A stretch of 64,000 nt of DNA from Meandrina meandrites. Its lineage: Eukaryota > Cnidaria > Anthozoa > Scleractinia > Meandrinidae. Positions 10,664 through 23,902 of the stretch are shown one piece after another. Where the stretch lies: NCBI GenBank assembly GCA_963693305.1, contig OY855903.1:29089598-29153597 (forward strand), given 5' to 3'. Every line of letters starts with the position of its first letter. Positions within the stretch are counted from its first letter, which is position 1. The translations under genes and the position numbers were made by a program. A model generated the notes under the pieces. The model had not been told where the DNA came from, did no database searches, and saw only the letters and a program-made list of their open reading frames with translations.

Positions 10664-13600
10664 GACAAAGTAATCACCTTGGACATTGGGTTCACAATTG
10701 CTTTGGGATCGATGTTTTCAAAAACGTGGTGGGTTCACAGAATCACTAGATTAACTAGAAAGATCAGAGTGCGAAGACGGGTCAGCGGAATCATCTCGCG
10801 AAGCGTAGCAGACTGCAAATTATGTTACTCAAATGCTGAAAATTATTAGTGTAAGCGATAGTAACACGATTCGATGCTTTTATTCACAGAGAGTTGAATA
10901 ACGAGCTTCAATAGAATCTTAAGATTATACTTTAGAAAGCGAGCGTGTTTGATTATATTTGATCAGTATTATACTATCTCGAAAAGCTAGTCTAGTGTGA
11001 AAACTGTATTTGCACGAGTACTTTGTTTGAAACGATAAAAATCAGTAGCCCTTTGAATAACAGCTTAAAATTCAGCTGTTCCCAAATGGCACAGCAATTT
11101 CGATAGTCATTGTTATGTTCAATTTTTTTACTAACTTACATTTTGCAGTTTGGGAGATATTCTGTTTAACAACACCCAAAACCAATATAGAGCACAAACC
11201 TACTTTTATTAAATCATCTTTCTTCTCTAAAATTTGCAGGTGATTAAAGACATCCACTTGTTTGGAAAGATCTTTGTGTTCTTTTTTGTCGACATTGTAA
11301 TCATTGTAATCTGGTCAGTGGTAGATCCTTTGAAAGATGAGAAGTTTCTAACAGACGAGGTACCGTAAACTTCTTGCTTTTGGAACACATTGAATATTTT
11401 GAAAAGAACAAAACAAAACAAACAAAGAAACCAATAATGACGCAGCTCTCGTAAGCTTGTAATTCTACTGGTCCTCTAGTTAGCAGCTGCTATTGTTTTG
11501 GGGGCTAGGGGCATTGTTCTTGTTGTTTGTTCTATTGTTCTCTCAGCTACTCATGTGAGACCTTACGAGAGCTGCATACCAACCCAAACAAACATACAAA
11601 CAAAACAAAACACTACCATCCCATGTTATCATCCTCAAGAAGAATGTACTTATTATTTTTTATTCTTTTCACTACAGGCTAATAACCTCCATGTGGACAT
11701 TATTTACAAACCTATGATTTATTACTGTACAACAAAGAACTCATTTGTTTGGCTTCTGTTGGTGTACGGTTTCAAGGGGATTCTTCTCATATTTGGATTA
11801 TTTTTAGCGTGGGAGACTCGTAATGTCAAGATAGCAGCATTGAATGATTCGCACCACATCGGTAGGTCGCCTTCGAACCATGAACAGTCCATTCTCGTCC
11901 CCATAGCTCTTTTCGCTTCTCTTAACTGGAGGGGCCTCGGCACGAGAAACAAAAGGCTCTGGAGACAAAGGATTTCCAGTCCTAGATTCTGGGACTTCCG
12001 GTCATCATGTATGCAGTCGTGATGTTTCGATATACTGTATGGGAGAGTCGTGGTGTTTTTTACTTCTACTCAAGATTTCTTTGTTTCAAACAGGCAATAA
12101 AAAATCGAATTTATTCAAAAATCCCATGTCCCCAGAGCCCTTCCTTTCTCGCGCGAAAGCCTCGCCGGCTAAGAGAAGCGAAAAGGGCATTGGGGACGAT
12201 AAATGGACACTGTCATATGAAATGGAGATCAAACCCATCCCCAGGGTATTTTGTTCAGTGTTTTTTTAGTTCTGCAGTTCAAATCCAAGATGATGAGCAC
12301 ACCTGGGAAACACCAAGACTTTCCTTTCATTTCCTCGGTGCGCCAGCCATTGCGAATTTGAACCATGTGAGCGCCAAACGTCCCTGGGTACGTAGCCTGC
12401 GTGGTAAGCGTTCCCGTGCGAAGTGCTATATGTCGTGTGGGAGCGAAGATTCTGGGTACGAGGTTGCTCTGTGTTAACTTTAGAAAGCACGAGTGTTTGA
12501 ACGACGCTCGTGGACTTGCCTTTGGCTTGTAACACGGTCCAGAGTCAATGAACATTGGCTGTGCGGAACCATTAAGTCCATCAATCTAGTTTGCAAGAAT
12601 CGTACAATAATTTTAATGTTATAACAGCTCCGCGAGGCATATCACCTCTACATGTAATTTGAAAGCCAACAATCTTCTCATCGTCCACGCAATCTCCTAA
12701 CTGCAAAGACTCTACATTGGAAACTTCCCGTTATTTGAATTTTATCTATCTTTCTTATATTTTCATTATTTAGCGTCAATATATTTTGAGTTACTGTGCC
12801 GATGACACTAAATAAACAAACAAATATTGCAAATAGAACAGAAATACGTTTAAAATCGCAGACTAGAAGTTGGCTACAAAATTAAACTCCGGTCTATTAG
12901 CCATGTTCTAAACGAGCAGGGGACTGGGTACGAGCATATTTTCTCTTCGGTACAAACATTCAATATCGATTGAATTGAAAAATGGGGCACGTCATCTGAA
13001 AGAGCATCCAAAAATTAGTAAATTCACCAAATTTGACGGTTATTGGTTTTAACCCAAAGGCATGGTACACTTAGTATGATTGGAGGGACAGGCGTCCTCC
13101 AATCCATACTAAGCTCTCTTATTTTAAAAGTGTACCATGCCTTTGCGTTTAAACCAATAACCATCAAATTTGGTGAATTTACTAATTTTTGGATGCTCTT
13201 TCAGATGACGTGCTCCATTTTCAATTCAATCGATATTGAATGCTCGCACACAGAACAAATATTTTCGTACCCAGTCCCCTGCTCGTTTAGAACATGGCCA
13301 ATTGAGAACAAATCCAGAGTGGCGGGGTAAAGAATCTGAATCAGTAACCTCCAGGTCATAGTAATCGGCCACCCTCCCTACCCTCTTGAGGAGAGCTTAT
13401 TAGACTAGGGACTTAAAAGTGGTAATGGGTGTCAGGTTACCATCGCATTTAGCTCACGACAGCGCGACCTACCTAGCCCTCATAACATTTTAATTGCTTC
13501 CTATGTTATCTCTGCAGGTATGGCTGTGTACATTGTGTTCATAGTCTGTACGATAGGAGTTCCTATGGCAATATATAGTGATTTATTACACATAACACGA

Positions 13601-13664
13601 GAATTTTATACCGTAAAGCTCATTTGTAGAAATCTATACGCTTCATTTTCACATGTGAAGAATA

Positions 13665-13695
<31 letters not shown>

Positions 13696-16600
13696 CTTTC
13701 ACGTGTGGAAGTATAACCAATCAACGATAGCTTAAAGGCCTTTCCGAGCCAATCACAATCGTGCATCGTTTACATTCAAATGGCTTTCCAGATTTGGCGG
13801 CTTTTTAGCGGCGCCTCCTCGAAATTTTTCCTGCGAAAATGGCGAAGGCGGAGGAAAGCTCTAGATTTGTGTCGGTTGGTTGCTCCCTAGACGAGTTTGT
13901 ACAGCATCAAGAAAACAAGAACACATTAAGCAAAACACAGAGAGACGTCTCGTTGCTCAAAAAACTTTTAGTTTCAAGGAACGAGCTGACAGAGATTGAA
14001 AATATTGATGCAAAAGATCTCGACGTGTAAGGGGGCCCTCTGGTTGAAATCCATCAATGAAATAGGTCATTACTAAAATAGTCATAGCATCAAAACCATT
14101 CATGGTAAACTGCTGAAATTTGGCATGAAGCAAGTGTATGACTCTATGTACTAACCAATGAGTGAACTTGACCACATTTGTTTATTGTTAGTTAATTATT
14201 AACAATAACAAAGACTCTATCATTTTTCAAGCTATCTTCTTCCCCCTGACAATAAAAGCACAAAATACATCTAATTGAGCTGGCTTTAAGCCTCATGTAC
14301 CTAATTAGGGAACACTACAAACCTATTGAGCGAAATCGTGTTTCGACTATTTGTGTTGCCATGGTAACCAAAGCATTTCAAGAAAAGATCAACTCTTCAA
14401 AACTCCTGTTACTTTTAGTGAAATGGAATTTGGCTCAATAGGTTTGTAGTATGTCATGTTAAAAATATTTGACAAATTTGGTGATGTTTGCACAAATATA
14501 ACTTGAGAAATTTAAGGGGGCAGCCCCAAAAAGCATGAAAAATGCATTTTTCGGAAAATGCAATTTAAGGTGATTCCACTGAATTGCATTGCGCATCCTT
14601 GCTGCGCATGAGTTTTCGCGTCATTTAGCGCGTGCCCTATCGCGCGCACACACACAACATTACGGCTTTTCTTTTAGGTTAAGCTTAGAAGAGAAATAAA
14701 CGGTCATTTTCTTCTAAACGAGCACGGTGACCCCCATTTTTTAATGCATAAATTTAAAAGACATCCGGTTGACTACAACATATCGCAATTTAAAGAAAAG
14801 TTAAATACTCTACTTTGAGATATTTTTATTTGAATGCTTTAAAAAGTACGTTTTCAGGTAGTGCTGCTTACTCACGCACGCAGCAAATCTCCAAATTCCA
14901 GTTTAATTAAAATAGTTTATTATGCAAGATTAAAGTCTATTTCGTTGAACTGCTTTGATATTTTAACGCAAGAAATGATTTTTTTTAGAAATGATAGTTC
15001 CCTTTTCAGATTATGAGGGTTCCTAGTATGAACCTCGTGGGTCATATGTTTACTGTAATAGCCATCCAGGTTGCACAATCAAAGGGGTCTATGAGCCACT
15101 CGTGAATGCGTTAGCTATATTTGAATCGTTCCTTTAAACAGCATAGTATCGATGGGAAATAAAAAATATTCATTATAGGGATAGCGAGACAACTTAGGAA
15201 ACAGTGATATTGGAGAGAGGTACCTTTGTAAAGCTGTATTTTTATTCACAGCCGAGGGAAAAGACATTTAGAAAGCGCCCGTGAGCATACCTAATTTGCA
15301 TAATGTTAACACATCGATGGAAGGATGGAAGGATGGAAGGAAGGCTAAACTTCCCCACTATACTCGTTCATTGCGCAAGCGCATTCACGAGTAAAAACGA
15401 GCACGGTGACCCCCATTTTTTATTGCATTTTTGTAACGCTCATAACATAGTTATGAACTGGACCAAGTCTTAGAAAATTTTAAATACTCCTTCTTTTTCA
15501 GTGGAATCACCTTAAATTAAACAGTGTCTGGAAACAGGTCTTCAAGTTAGTTTTTCAGAAATAACACAACATGTTGGCAAAAATATGTTGAAATGGATAT
15601 GTCCAAAGTTTTTTCTTGGTCTACTTTGCCTTTGCCTTCCTTTTGGGTTCATTGCAGGTTTTATTCCACCGAAAGCCCCAGCTCCATATGTAACACCATC
15701 ACGATGGATCCTGAGATCTTTGTGCTGTTTGGCTTGCCTCTGAGCAAATCTTTGGGAATAGTAATTACTGTTTGGTCATTAGCATCAGTGATGCCTTCTT
15801 CTTCCATTGTCTGCTTTCTTGCCTCGGCTCTATTCATTGTTAATTATTTCCTGTACTACCTCCTTATGAGTCTTGTTTAGTGCCGCTCCATGATCATACC
15901 AGGTTGAAAATGACATACTGAATGGCTTGTTGAGCATTTCACAGTTTAGCAATACCTTTTATTCCAACTCCCATCTCAAATGCACCATACAGTATTCGCC
16001 TATTGAAATCTTTGCCTTGAATTGCCCTTGGAGTGGTGTCATTGGAGGGGTGCTCACCAGTAGCAAGGAACTCTGTCATGCCACAGTCACACACAGTCAG
16101 ACAAAGATTGAACTGCTCATCCCCATTCTGTTCACTGTGCTCTCTGATACTTCAACTACACCTACATGGTAAATTAAAGGAAATAATTTATCATTTCCCC
16201 GTTTAAACAACAATAAATTAGTGGATTATAGATTTATTTTGACTTCTTGCTTCCTAATAATAATATTATGTAAAAATTTCAAAGGGCTTACCAGGCACAT
16301 GGTGCATCAGTATGAATCTCTTCATGCACAAACTTTCTGGCACTTTCCATTGATACGAGGCGATAAATTTGAGCAGTCTCCAAGTCATTCAGTACACTTT
16401 CATCTGAGGAAGAGGCATCAATTCCAGAAACGCCAAGTTTTCGAGAAGAAGCCGGCACTGTTTGTGGTGGAATCATCTTACTGTAGACTGTGATGTTTTA
16501 TACGTTTCGTTCTCTCGTAGCGTTGCTCGCTCTTTTTGCTTGTTTTTGAACACCCTTTTCACTTCTTTGCCATGCCTTTCTTCAAAGCTGACTGTTTTTC

Positions 16601-19153
16601 CCTAGCTTCGGCATAATTTACCTTGTTTTGAACGAAATATATAAACTATATGAACTGACACACGCCGGTGAAAAATGGCGACCTTGTTGGAGATTGTTTT
16701 CGCTTTGCATCCAGGCCTCCAAAATAACAGTTTGGAATCTGGAATGAACTACAGGATGTAGGGGAGCTCAGGACTGCGGAATTGGGTGCTGCATTTACAT
16801 TAAAGCCAAGAAAGTTGGGAGAAAAGCTATTGTTTTCAGCAGGTTGCCATAGCAACGGAAAAACAAACTTCAAAACAATTGCGTTTTTTGACTCCGCGAA
16901 AGAATTTGTGTAAAAACAAACAACATATTCCAAATCTAGATATATTCAAGTAGGTATTTTTCCAAAAAAAAAAAATTTCTGTAAAATTTTTCGAAAGAAA
17001 GACGGAGAACAATACGAACCCACATCGCTCAGGTCTTTTGTTTCAAGCTTTGATCGTTATTTAAGAAAGAAAGACTATTCCTCAACTATTATGGAAGGAA
17101 AGGAGTTTCGAAAGACTAAAGAAGCGCTAGTCGCAAAGCAAAAGGAACTAAAGAAAGACGGGAAAGGAAATAAACCAAACGCTGCACACAGTTCTTTGGA
17201 TTGAGGGGTTGTCAGGAGCACAGGGACATGAGATGGGGCGATGTTGAAAGAAAAGAAACAGCGGACGGAACAGCATTTCTAGAGTATAACGAAAGACAGA
17301 CGAAGACACGAACAGGCGCTAATCCAAAAGACTCTCGAACTGTAAAGCCAAAAATGTTTGCTGTCGTTGACAGTGAAAGAGGTCCTTTCCGGGCTTATGA
17401 CCTCTATGCTTCTAAAAGACCAGATGACCTAAAGACTCCGGATAGTCCGTTTTATCATAACTATGGTTTTATTTAGCAATCAATCACACTACAAAAGGCG
17501 TTAATACAAAACCTTGGTTCAAGTCAGCTCCCATGGGAGTTAACAAAATCAAGTCACTTATGAAGACAATGGCAGAAAAAGCTGGATTAGATGCTAAAAA
17601 TCTCACCAATCATAGCGGAAGGAAAAGGATGATCCAGAAACTGAGTGATGAAGGAGTACCTCCAACGCACATCATGCAAATATCTGGGCACAAGAACGTA
17701 CAAAGTCTGAACAACTACAGCACTCTGTCGGAGCGACAACAAAAAAATATTTCCAGCATTCTGAGTGGATATCCCGGAGTGCCAGGGCCATCGGGATACC
17801 AAGTAGGTATTTCCAGTGCTTTGACTCTGAATGCGACTAAAACAGTACAGGAGTCGAGAACACAGCAGCCCTTGGCTCTTTTCCAAGGCGCTTCAATTCA
17901 GGGAGGAACTTTTAACATTTCTGTAAATGCCTTGAACGAAAGTCCCACTTTGTCCTTGCATTCTCCAAGGTCCAAAAAAGCACGTCACTTTGTTATTGAA
18001 TCAGACAGTGACTAAATGAGACTTTATTCTACAGGTATTTTTTGATTTTGTACTTAGATTAAAAAAAAGCTTTTGTAAGTACAGTTTTCCGTTCAGCACT
18101 TTATTCCTTGATGTACATGTACTGCGATATTTCCATTGGTATTAAATTTACATTGTTAGTTTTTGTTTCTAATTTGCGTTTAGAAAACTATTTCAATGAA
18201 AATTCTCTTGTTATGTGTAATAAACAGCTCACGACATAGGAAGTGCTTTGTACGGGGTTTTATTCACTTGTTGATGAGAGGTAATAAGAGGGTCTGGATG
18301 GGGGTGCTGGAATGTTATTTATCACTACAATTTTCGTATATTTCTCAATTATCAGTTAAAGATCTAAGTCCATTTGTCAGCTTATATAAACTAGTGCATT
18401 TTGCAAACCTTAGATTTCAGTTGTTCAAAAATGCATTAATAATTCATAAAGAATATACAAACGAAATTAATGTTTAATGACTGCCTTTATATCTAATGAA
18501 GACACGGCTTAACTTTACTTCCAATTTTCTAGGACAAAATAACCCAAAATCTAAATATCAGTGGCGGAATGATCAGTTGATCTACATCAGAAAATTTTGA
18601 AGCCGTTCAATAAATTCGCAGATCAAACCCAGCCAAAAAAATGAAAAAAAGGAAAGGCAGAGATAAAAATCCTTATACATAGCATTGTTTATAACAATTT
18701 TTGATGTTATAATTCCTTTTTCGTAACCTTCGTTGAATTCCTAAACAAAATTCCGGCTGTATTTCAGCTAACGGCTCGGCATAATAATCAGTGCTTTGAA
18801 ATTTGTTTCAATTTGCAAAGATGTTCTTGTTTTTGGAAAAAAATTGTTTTACTATTTGCTTTCAGAGAAGAGCAATGAGGAAACGAAATTGCGAAGAAAT
18901 ACAGGATGGATTTCCAACAAATGGAATAAAATACGAAAGCAAGGACGTCAACTATCGTCACGATAACGTGACCAACAGGGAACTCCACAAGGAGGTTAAC
19001 CGACTCCAGGGTTTGTTGGAGAAGGTAAGACGGCCTGAACAGCATCTTGTGTTTTCTTTGGCAAATTTACCAAATTGGAGTCATGTCTTCATTCTGCAGG
19101 CACAGATGGAAAAGGAGAAAATGGGTTCAAAAATGTCACAGTTGGTTTCCTAG
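10664..19153 (+). CDS. GABA-B-like metabotropic receptor (class C GPCR), partial gene model
   Basis: Six plus-strand exons can be joined. 10664-10780 encodes a GFTIALGSMFSKTW block typical of GABA-B receptors, followed by a basic loop. 11240-11359 encodes VIKDIHLFGKI, a transmembrane helix and VDPLKDE. 11678-11861 encodes a transmembrane helix ending FLAWETRNV and then ALNDS, both class-diagnostic. 13518-13612 begins GMAVYIVFIVC. 18866-19024 encodes a basic region and a leucine-rich coiled coil. 19100-19153 ends at TAG. Splice phases agree at every junction between neighbouring recognised exons through 13,612 and between the last two. Exons for the ligand-binding domain and TM1-3 were not found to the left. 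The exon for the last helices, expected between 13,612 and 18,866, was not found either; it is missed, diverged or lost. The known role of the family is GABA-type G-protein signalling at the plasma membrane; the ligand here is inferred. Confidence 0.75.
12899..13299 (+). mobile_element. Foldback element, copy 1 (intronic)
   Basis: A 401-bp element whose two halves are inverted copies: the left end AGCCATGTTCTAAACGAGCA pairs with the right end, and the hairpin centre is around 13,080. It lies in an intron of the GABA-B-like gene. The second copy is at 25,569-25,970 in the opposite orientation, which the asymmetric centre and the A/G difference at the ends reveal. It has no coding capacity; frames across it are artefacts of the palindrome. 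Confidence 0.8.
14569..15511. mobile_element. TTAA-flanked miniature transposon, 943 bp
   Basis: TTAA at 14565-14568 and 15512-15515 bracket terminal inverted repeats GGTGATTCCACT / AGTGGAATCACC. Near the left end is a TGCGCATCCTTGCTGCGCA palindrome, and two internal copies of an AACGAGCACGGTGACCCCCA block occur at about 14,717 and 15,396. No coding capacity was seen. It is related to the element at 50,192-50,852 by the shared subterminal palindrome and the GTGACCCC blocks. TTAA targets are characteristic of piggyBac-type transposases. Confidence 0.75.
15544..16980. other. Degenerate sequence within the Crypton gap; no supported gene
   Basis: Minus-strand frames around 15,600-16,480 show short peptide-like stretches rich in Ser/Asp/Glu but are full of stops, and I recognise no family. 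It may be a decayed insertion. A poly-A run occurs near 16,963. Confidence 0.3.
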
Positions 19154-20490
19154 CCGAGTTGTATGGTGTGAACATATGATTTCATGTTCATGATGCAGGG
19201 CGATAGACAAAGCAAGCCAAGTGGCCCACAGATGCGACTGGTGTTACTTTGAGTTCCTAAGTTGCTTGAAACTATATAATGCATTGCCACCTCCCTCGTT
19301 TGTTTGAGATACTAGCTATGCTGCTCGTGGTAATTTGACACGCGGACCATTTTGTGTTCCAGCTGCAACAACTTTTTGCGAGCGCCATTTCACCCCTGTG
19401 CATGCAAATACGAAGACAGTAACAGATCATTGCCGAACTCACAGTAAGATCGCCATTGCCGGCGAACCATCAAAAACCAGTTTACTGGATATTCCGGGAA
19501 CAGCTTTAAGTGCTCATTAAATGTTGGCTGTAATTGAAACACCACTTAAAAGTGGTAAAAAAACGGAGAAACAGGTTGCTTTTGACAATCCAAAAAGGTT
19601 GCCTCACTGAAGCGAAAAAGCGCGCGGCAAAAAGTTGAATGGATAAAAGTAGAAAACCGTAGCCCGCAATAGAATAGAATAGAATAGAATAAAGTTTATT
19701 GAGTTCCCCAAAGGGATCTTCATACTCAATTTACAAGATTTTAAAATGAAAAATGTTAATAATTTACCTGGTAAAAAATTGAAATAAAAAAATACAATAA
19801 AACCTCACTATAACTACAATTCAGTATAAAGTACCATTAAACGTTTCCAAGGAGTTTAAACTAGCCGTTTAGCCACTTGCTCAAGAGCGCGGATTTCAGC
19901 TGATTTTTGAAGGAAACTATAGAACTACAGTTTCTTAACTCTTCTGGAAGAGAATTCCAGAACGCAAAACGCACTGTAGAATTAATTATAAAATGTAACA
20001 TTATAAAGATATTTTTAAAGTTCATTAGTTTTTATTTTAAACAATTAGAAGCAGACTAGCCGTAGCCAAAAAGTATATATTTAAACATGATTTCTTTTTC
20101 ACTGGCAAAACTCTATGAATGCGTACACTAACGTTACGTTTAACGATAGAACTTATTTTATGCTTCTATTCGATAACGTTTCTTGAAATATTTCTATTCA
20201 TGGTTTGTCCTACTACTTCGCTGAATCGTAGTGAACTTACTTCGACTAACAAAGCAGCGGTGAACAACCACTACCCACAATACTTTACGGTATTGTCGCG
20301 TACGATGTTAGGCTTCTGGTAGGACAATCTCTTTCGAAACAGCCGTAAATCGATTAAATATAATTACAATTCAGTAAAGAAATTGCAATATTATTATGAT
20401 TAAAGGTGGTAACTGGAACACTCCATTCACTGAAATGTCCTGTACACCTTCGTAAGAAACTGAATGAGCATCATCATGATCAGAAAAACT
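19154..20490. other. Region between the GABA-B-like and class A receptor genes
   Basis: Starts with the 3' UTR of the GABA-B-like gene. At about 19,668-19,692 there is an (AGAAT)n run followed by AAAGTTTATTGAGTTCC, which resembles the 3' end of a minus-strand non-LTR retrotransposon copy running to about 20,000. No coding exon is recognised. Confidence 0.4.
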
Positions 20491-20491
20491 G

Positions 20492-21363
20492 TTAAGAAGG
20501 TTCCTCAAATTGCAGCTGCCTTGTATTTATACTGCCAGGATTGTGAACACTTTCGTTTGCTCTAATGGAGTTAGTTTCACTGGTCTCATTAAAGACGCGA
20601 TGTCCACAATGAATGTACGCAGAAGCGTTCATGTTCCTGTCGAATGCACTGTAAATGATGGGGTTGACTGCCTCATTAATTAGTGCTCCGAAGAAGGAAA
20701 TTTCATACAGCATATGACCCTGGTGTACGCTTTCTGTGCCAGACGCAGTTCTCCAAATGCTTAAGACAAAAGTCGGGGACCAACAGATGATAAATGCCAC
20801 CACAATCAAGCAGGCCGTTTTCGTCACACGCGTTCTGCTTCGTCGAAGAGCAGTTTGTGCAGTTGGTATCTGTGCCGACCCTGAATCATGAGGTTGCCTT
20901 CTAAGTGTTAGCCGGATCACGTGGTAATAGCACCAGCAGATCACACAGAAAGGAGAAAGGAACAATACACCGAAGTCAACAGCTTCGTAAAGTTTGTCAA
21001 GCCATGGCACAGGAATGGCAAGCGGCGTACACAGCTGGTAAGAGTTGACCTGGACAACATCAAACATGTACAGATATGGCGTGGACACCAGGACAGGAAG
21101 TACCCATGACATCGCTATCAGCTGGTTAACGTGTCCTGTTTTGAGCTTGGGAAGATGAGGATGTGCCAAACAACGATATCGATCAGCTGCAATGAGTGTA
21201 TGAGACATAACAGCTGTCCCGGACGCCGAGATTTTGACAAAATCGACGATCTTACAAAGAGCTGTTCCGAACATCCACGTACCGGTTAGTCGCCGTACGA
21301 ATTCTAGAGGGCAAAGCAATAAACAAACAAAAAGATCCGATAGAATCAGGTTCAAAATAAAAA
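20492..21363 (-). CDS. Class A (rhodopsin-like) G-protein-coupled receptor, TM2 to C-terminus
   Basis: The exon begins inside TM2 with the NLILSD motif. It shows the conserved Cys before TM3, a DRYRC motif at the end of TM3, TM4 and TM5 helices, a CWSP motif in TM6 and NPIIYSAF in TM7, then a short Ser/Asn-rich cytoplasmic tail. The first ATG-like start falls mid-helix, so the N-terminus and TM1 must lie in an upstream exon. A possible 3' splice site (TTTACCAG on the minus strand, near 21,364) precedes the helix, but I did not identify the 5' exon to the right. The ligand is unknown; the family senses peptides or amines at the plasma membrane. The frame is intact, so the gene is probably functional if the 5' exon exists. 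Confidence 0.8.
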
Positions 21364-21385
21364 CTGGTAAATCGGACGGTTTTTA

Positions 21386-23902
21386 ACAAGTACTTTCCGT
21401 CGCTTAATCAAAATTAACGTACGCGACAATTAAGTTAATAAACTGTCACTCTTGGGCAAACGCGATATTAAATATGTCATCTCTTGTTTAAACTACAAAA
21501 TCTGATTCTTTAACGGGACGTGTAATTTCATTGAAACATAATATTTCGCGAAACTTATTTGTCGACTGTTTTAACATTAGTTTACAACAAGCAAAAAAAA
21601 AACAAGAATTGCTCCAAAAATTGGATTTTATTCTAAAAAGAAGTCTAACCTAAACTAATGTAAAAGGTGCTCTTTGTTGTTGAAATATCCGGAAACAACT
21701 AATTTTAAGGGTTTTCTTATATGCCTTGGTTTCCAAATAGATTAAACATTACCTTTTTCAACAAATAGCGGATAGAAACACAATGTTAGCTGTCAACTTT
21801 TTATTAAAAACTGTCCTGTTTTCACGAAATTGTAAAATGTAATCAAAGCAAAAATTCCTGGCATTTCCAATCTGAGCTTTACGTAGCTAGATATCGCGAC
21901 TGTATCAGGAACATGTAGAACAAATCTGAGGTGAAACAAGCTAATTGTAACAAATAAAATATGAGAATCATGTGGTTATGAAGATTTCTTATTACAAGTA
22001 AATAAACTCATTAATAATTCATCTATTTCAAACAAATGAAATCAGATCTTCATTAGCATAGAATTTACGATTTTATTTCTCAGTTTTCTCCATAGCTTTA
22101 GTCCCGAAGTCCGTTCGCGTCGTATTTTCAATTCCCTTCTCGGTGTTTGAAAATGCGATGAAACACAATCTCTCGTGCTTGATGTATTACTTCCCCTTGT
22201 CTGTCAACATGCGAGCACTTGCTAGGACTTGAATCCTTAGCCAATACCGTAAAGTTTCGAATGTAACGACCCTACTAAAGTAGCGACCCCTGGAAAAAGC
22301 GAAAAACACACACAAAAAACACAAAAACTACCTTTAAAACGCAAAAAAACTACTATAACAAGTGCCTTAAGGTGTAAGGTAAGTTCTTCCGAATACAAGT
22401 CACTGATTGTAGCCTTGTGTTGTATGTGATGTCGTTATCGCCATTTTTGGAGAGTTTCCAGCCGGTACTATGCACTACGCAAAAAATATTGAAAATCCAT
22501 TCCAGATTTTAAGCGAAGTTTGCCCACCAAAACAGCCTTTAGAAAATATAAGCACAGGGATTATTATAAAAATAAAATATTAGGATATTTTTTTCCAGTT
22601 GATCAATACTTATTGGATGCGTGTTTTTATGTATGTTGAGGATTTAAAGAGAAATCATACACTGACCATTGCAGTACAGAAGTGTAACGCTGAGAAATTA
22701 CGAAGAATAAAAACTTTGTGGTAGATTTTTGTTCTGGTAAATTTCATGTGATAGAAATCCAGGTTGCGCCTAGCGAGCCTGCTTGGCAATCGTTCCCTTT
22801 TCCAGCGCAAGAGTGGCGTGAAAGCTTTATTCCCATCACCCCTCTGAAGTACTCTTTGCTCGGTATGGCCGTCCCAACCTTTACGTGCTTCTTACCCTCT
22901 CGAAATGAAACGACTGCTTCCCAGCTGATAGCGTAGCCTCCTACGCAATAATTGTTTGGGGCTCGTGGCGCAATTCGTGTGTATGGTGGTTAAAAAGAGA
23001 AGAGCAGAGAAACAAGCTAAGGTCAAAAGGTAGGCTTTATTAAAGGCTGATATGTTTCTTTCTGCAGAAGATCATGACCCAGTTCACAACAAGTAATCTG
23101 ACTCTTGTCCTGGTCTTTTAACAACACAGCATGTTCTCCCTTATAAAAAGGTGGTCCTTAAACCTTATTTGCTTACAATTAAAAGCCTTTTTCGACGACA
23201 AACTTACTTTATTGATGCAAAATGCTGTGATATTTCTAATCAGGCGACTCTCAGCTGTCGAACAAAATTTGTTATCCTACACCACTCAGCTGATCAGAAA
23301 TCACGCGCGATGTGAGTACGTATTCTGCATGCTACACTTTCCCGAGATTACTTTGGTTGGCTGGTTACTCAGACGCCATCACCTCGTATTCGAAAAACGT
23401 TTACATTTTACAATTTCGGACGACGGTTTTCAAAACTTCGAGAACTGCGGTTCCACTCGGTCTTGGAAATTATCAAACCGGGATTTTTGGCAGAATAGAA
23501 AGCACCATCTCCCCCCCCCCCCCCTCCCACCCGGTGGTCCTTTCTGCTTTGTTAAGTAGTGGAGTGTAGTTTCCTGCAAGTAATTAAAGCCGACACTGGC
23601 GATTGGACTGCTGAGTAAGTTTTGGTTAAAAAATTCTGCAGCAAACTGGCGATTGGATAATCAATCGGTTCATTGCGTAGCTCTCGTTGCCGTGCAGTTT
23701 TACTCGTCTATATTTGCATTTTGACTCGCCTAAAAATATTTGCCCTTGAACTTGATCGAACTTCACAGCAAGGCAAGCATGTTTGTCGAAAAAATGAATA
23801 AATGTCACTTATCCTACAAAACAAAACTACATTTCGTGGCGGCAAAATACAAACAGTGCGCCACAATGCAATCAGAAGCACTAACAAATTGCTAAGTGTA
23901 AG
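21386..23902. other. Non-coding region upstream of the GPCR exon
   Basis: No motif-bearing exon was found. It may hold the missing first GPCR exon. A C-rich run lies at about 23,512-23,525. Open frames near 22,718 and 23,131 have no family features. Confidence 0.3.

Larger units (their letters stand above)
13839..18015 (+). pseudogene. Crypton-like tyrosine recombinase gene, broken
   Basis: The N-terminal segment at 13839-14030 has the SLDEFVQHQENKNTLSKTQRDV block seen in Crypton-derived and DUF3504-type proteins. It stops at a GT-rich site (GACGTGTAAGG) that may be a splice donor. The matching next block (KKDGEQYEPTSLRSF) resumes at about 16,993. The catalytic region follows: RGCQEHRDMRWGD (first catalytic Arg) from 17,201, then NHSGRKRM (His-x-x-Arg) and ISGHKNVQSLNNYS (His and the Tyr nucleophile) in 17,533-18,015. 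The frame changes near 17,200, with a probable small deletion, and again near 17,467. The 3-kb gap is either an intron or a set of later insertions and includes a TTAA element at 14,569-15,511. The gene sits inside an intron of the receptor gene on the same strand. It is very probably dead. Confidence 0.7.

Noticed and set aside
11498..12477. Long plus-strand frames around the third receptor exon
   Set aside because: Only 11,678-11,861 matches the receptor family with splice sites at both ends; the rest is intron.
13043..13330. Open frame shared with 25,223-25,894 (VYHAFAFKPITIKFGEF)
   Set aside because: The shared peptide is foldback-element sequence present in both copies, not a protein family.
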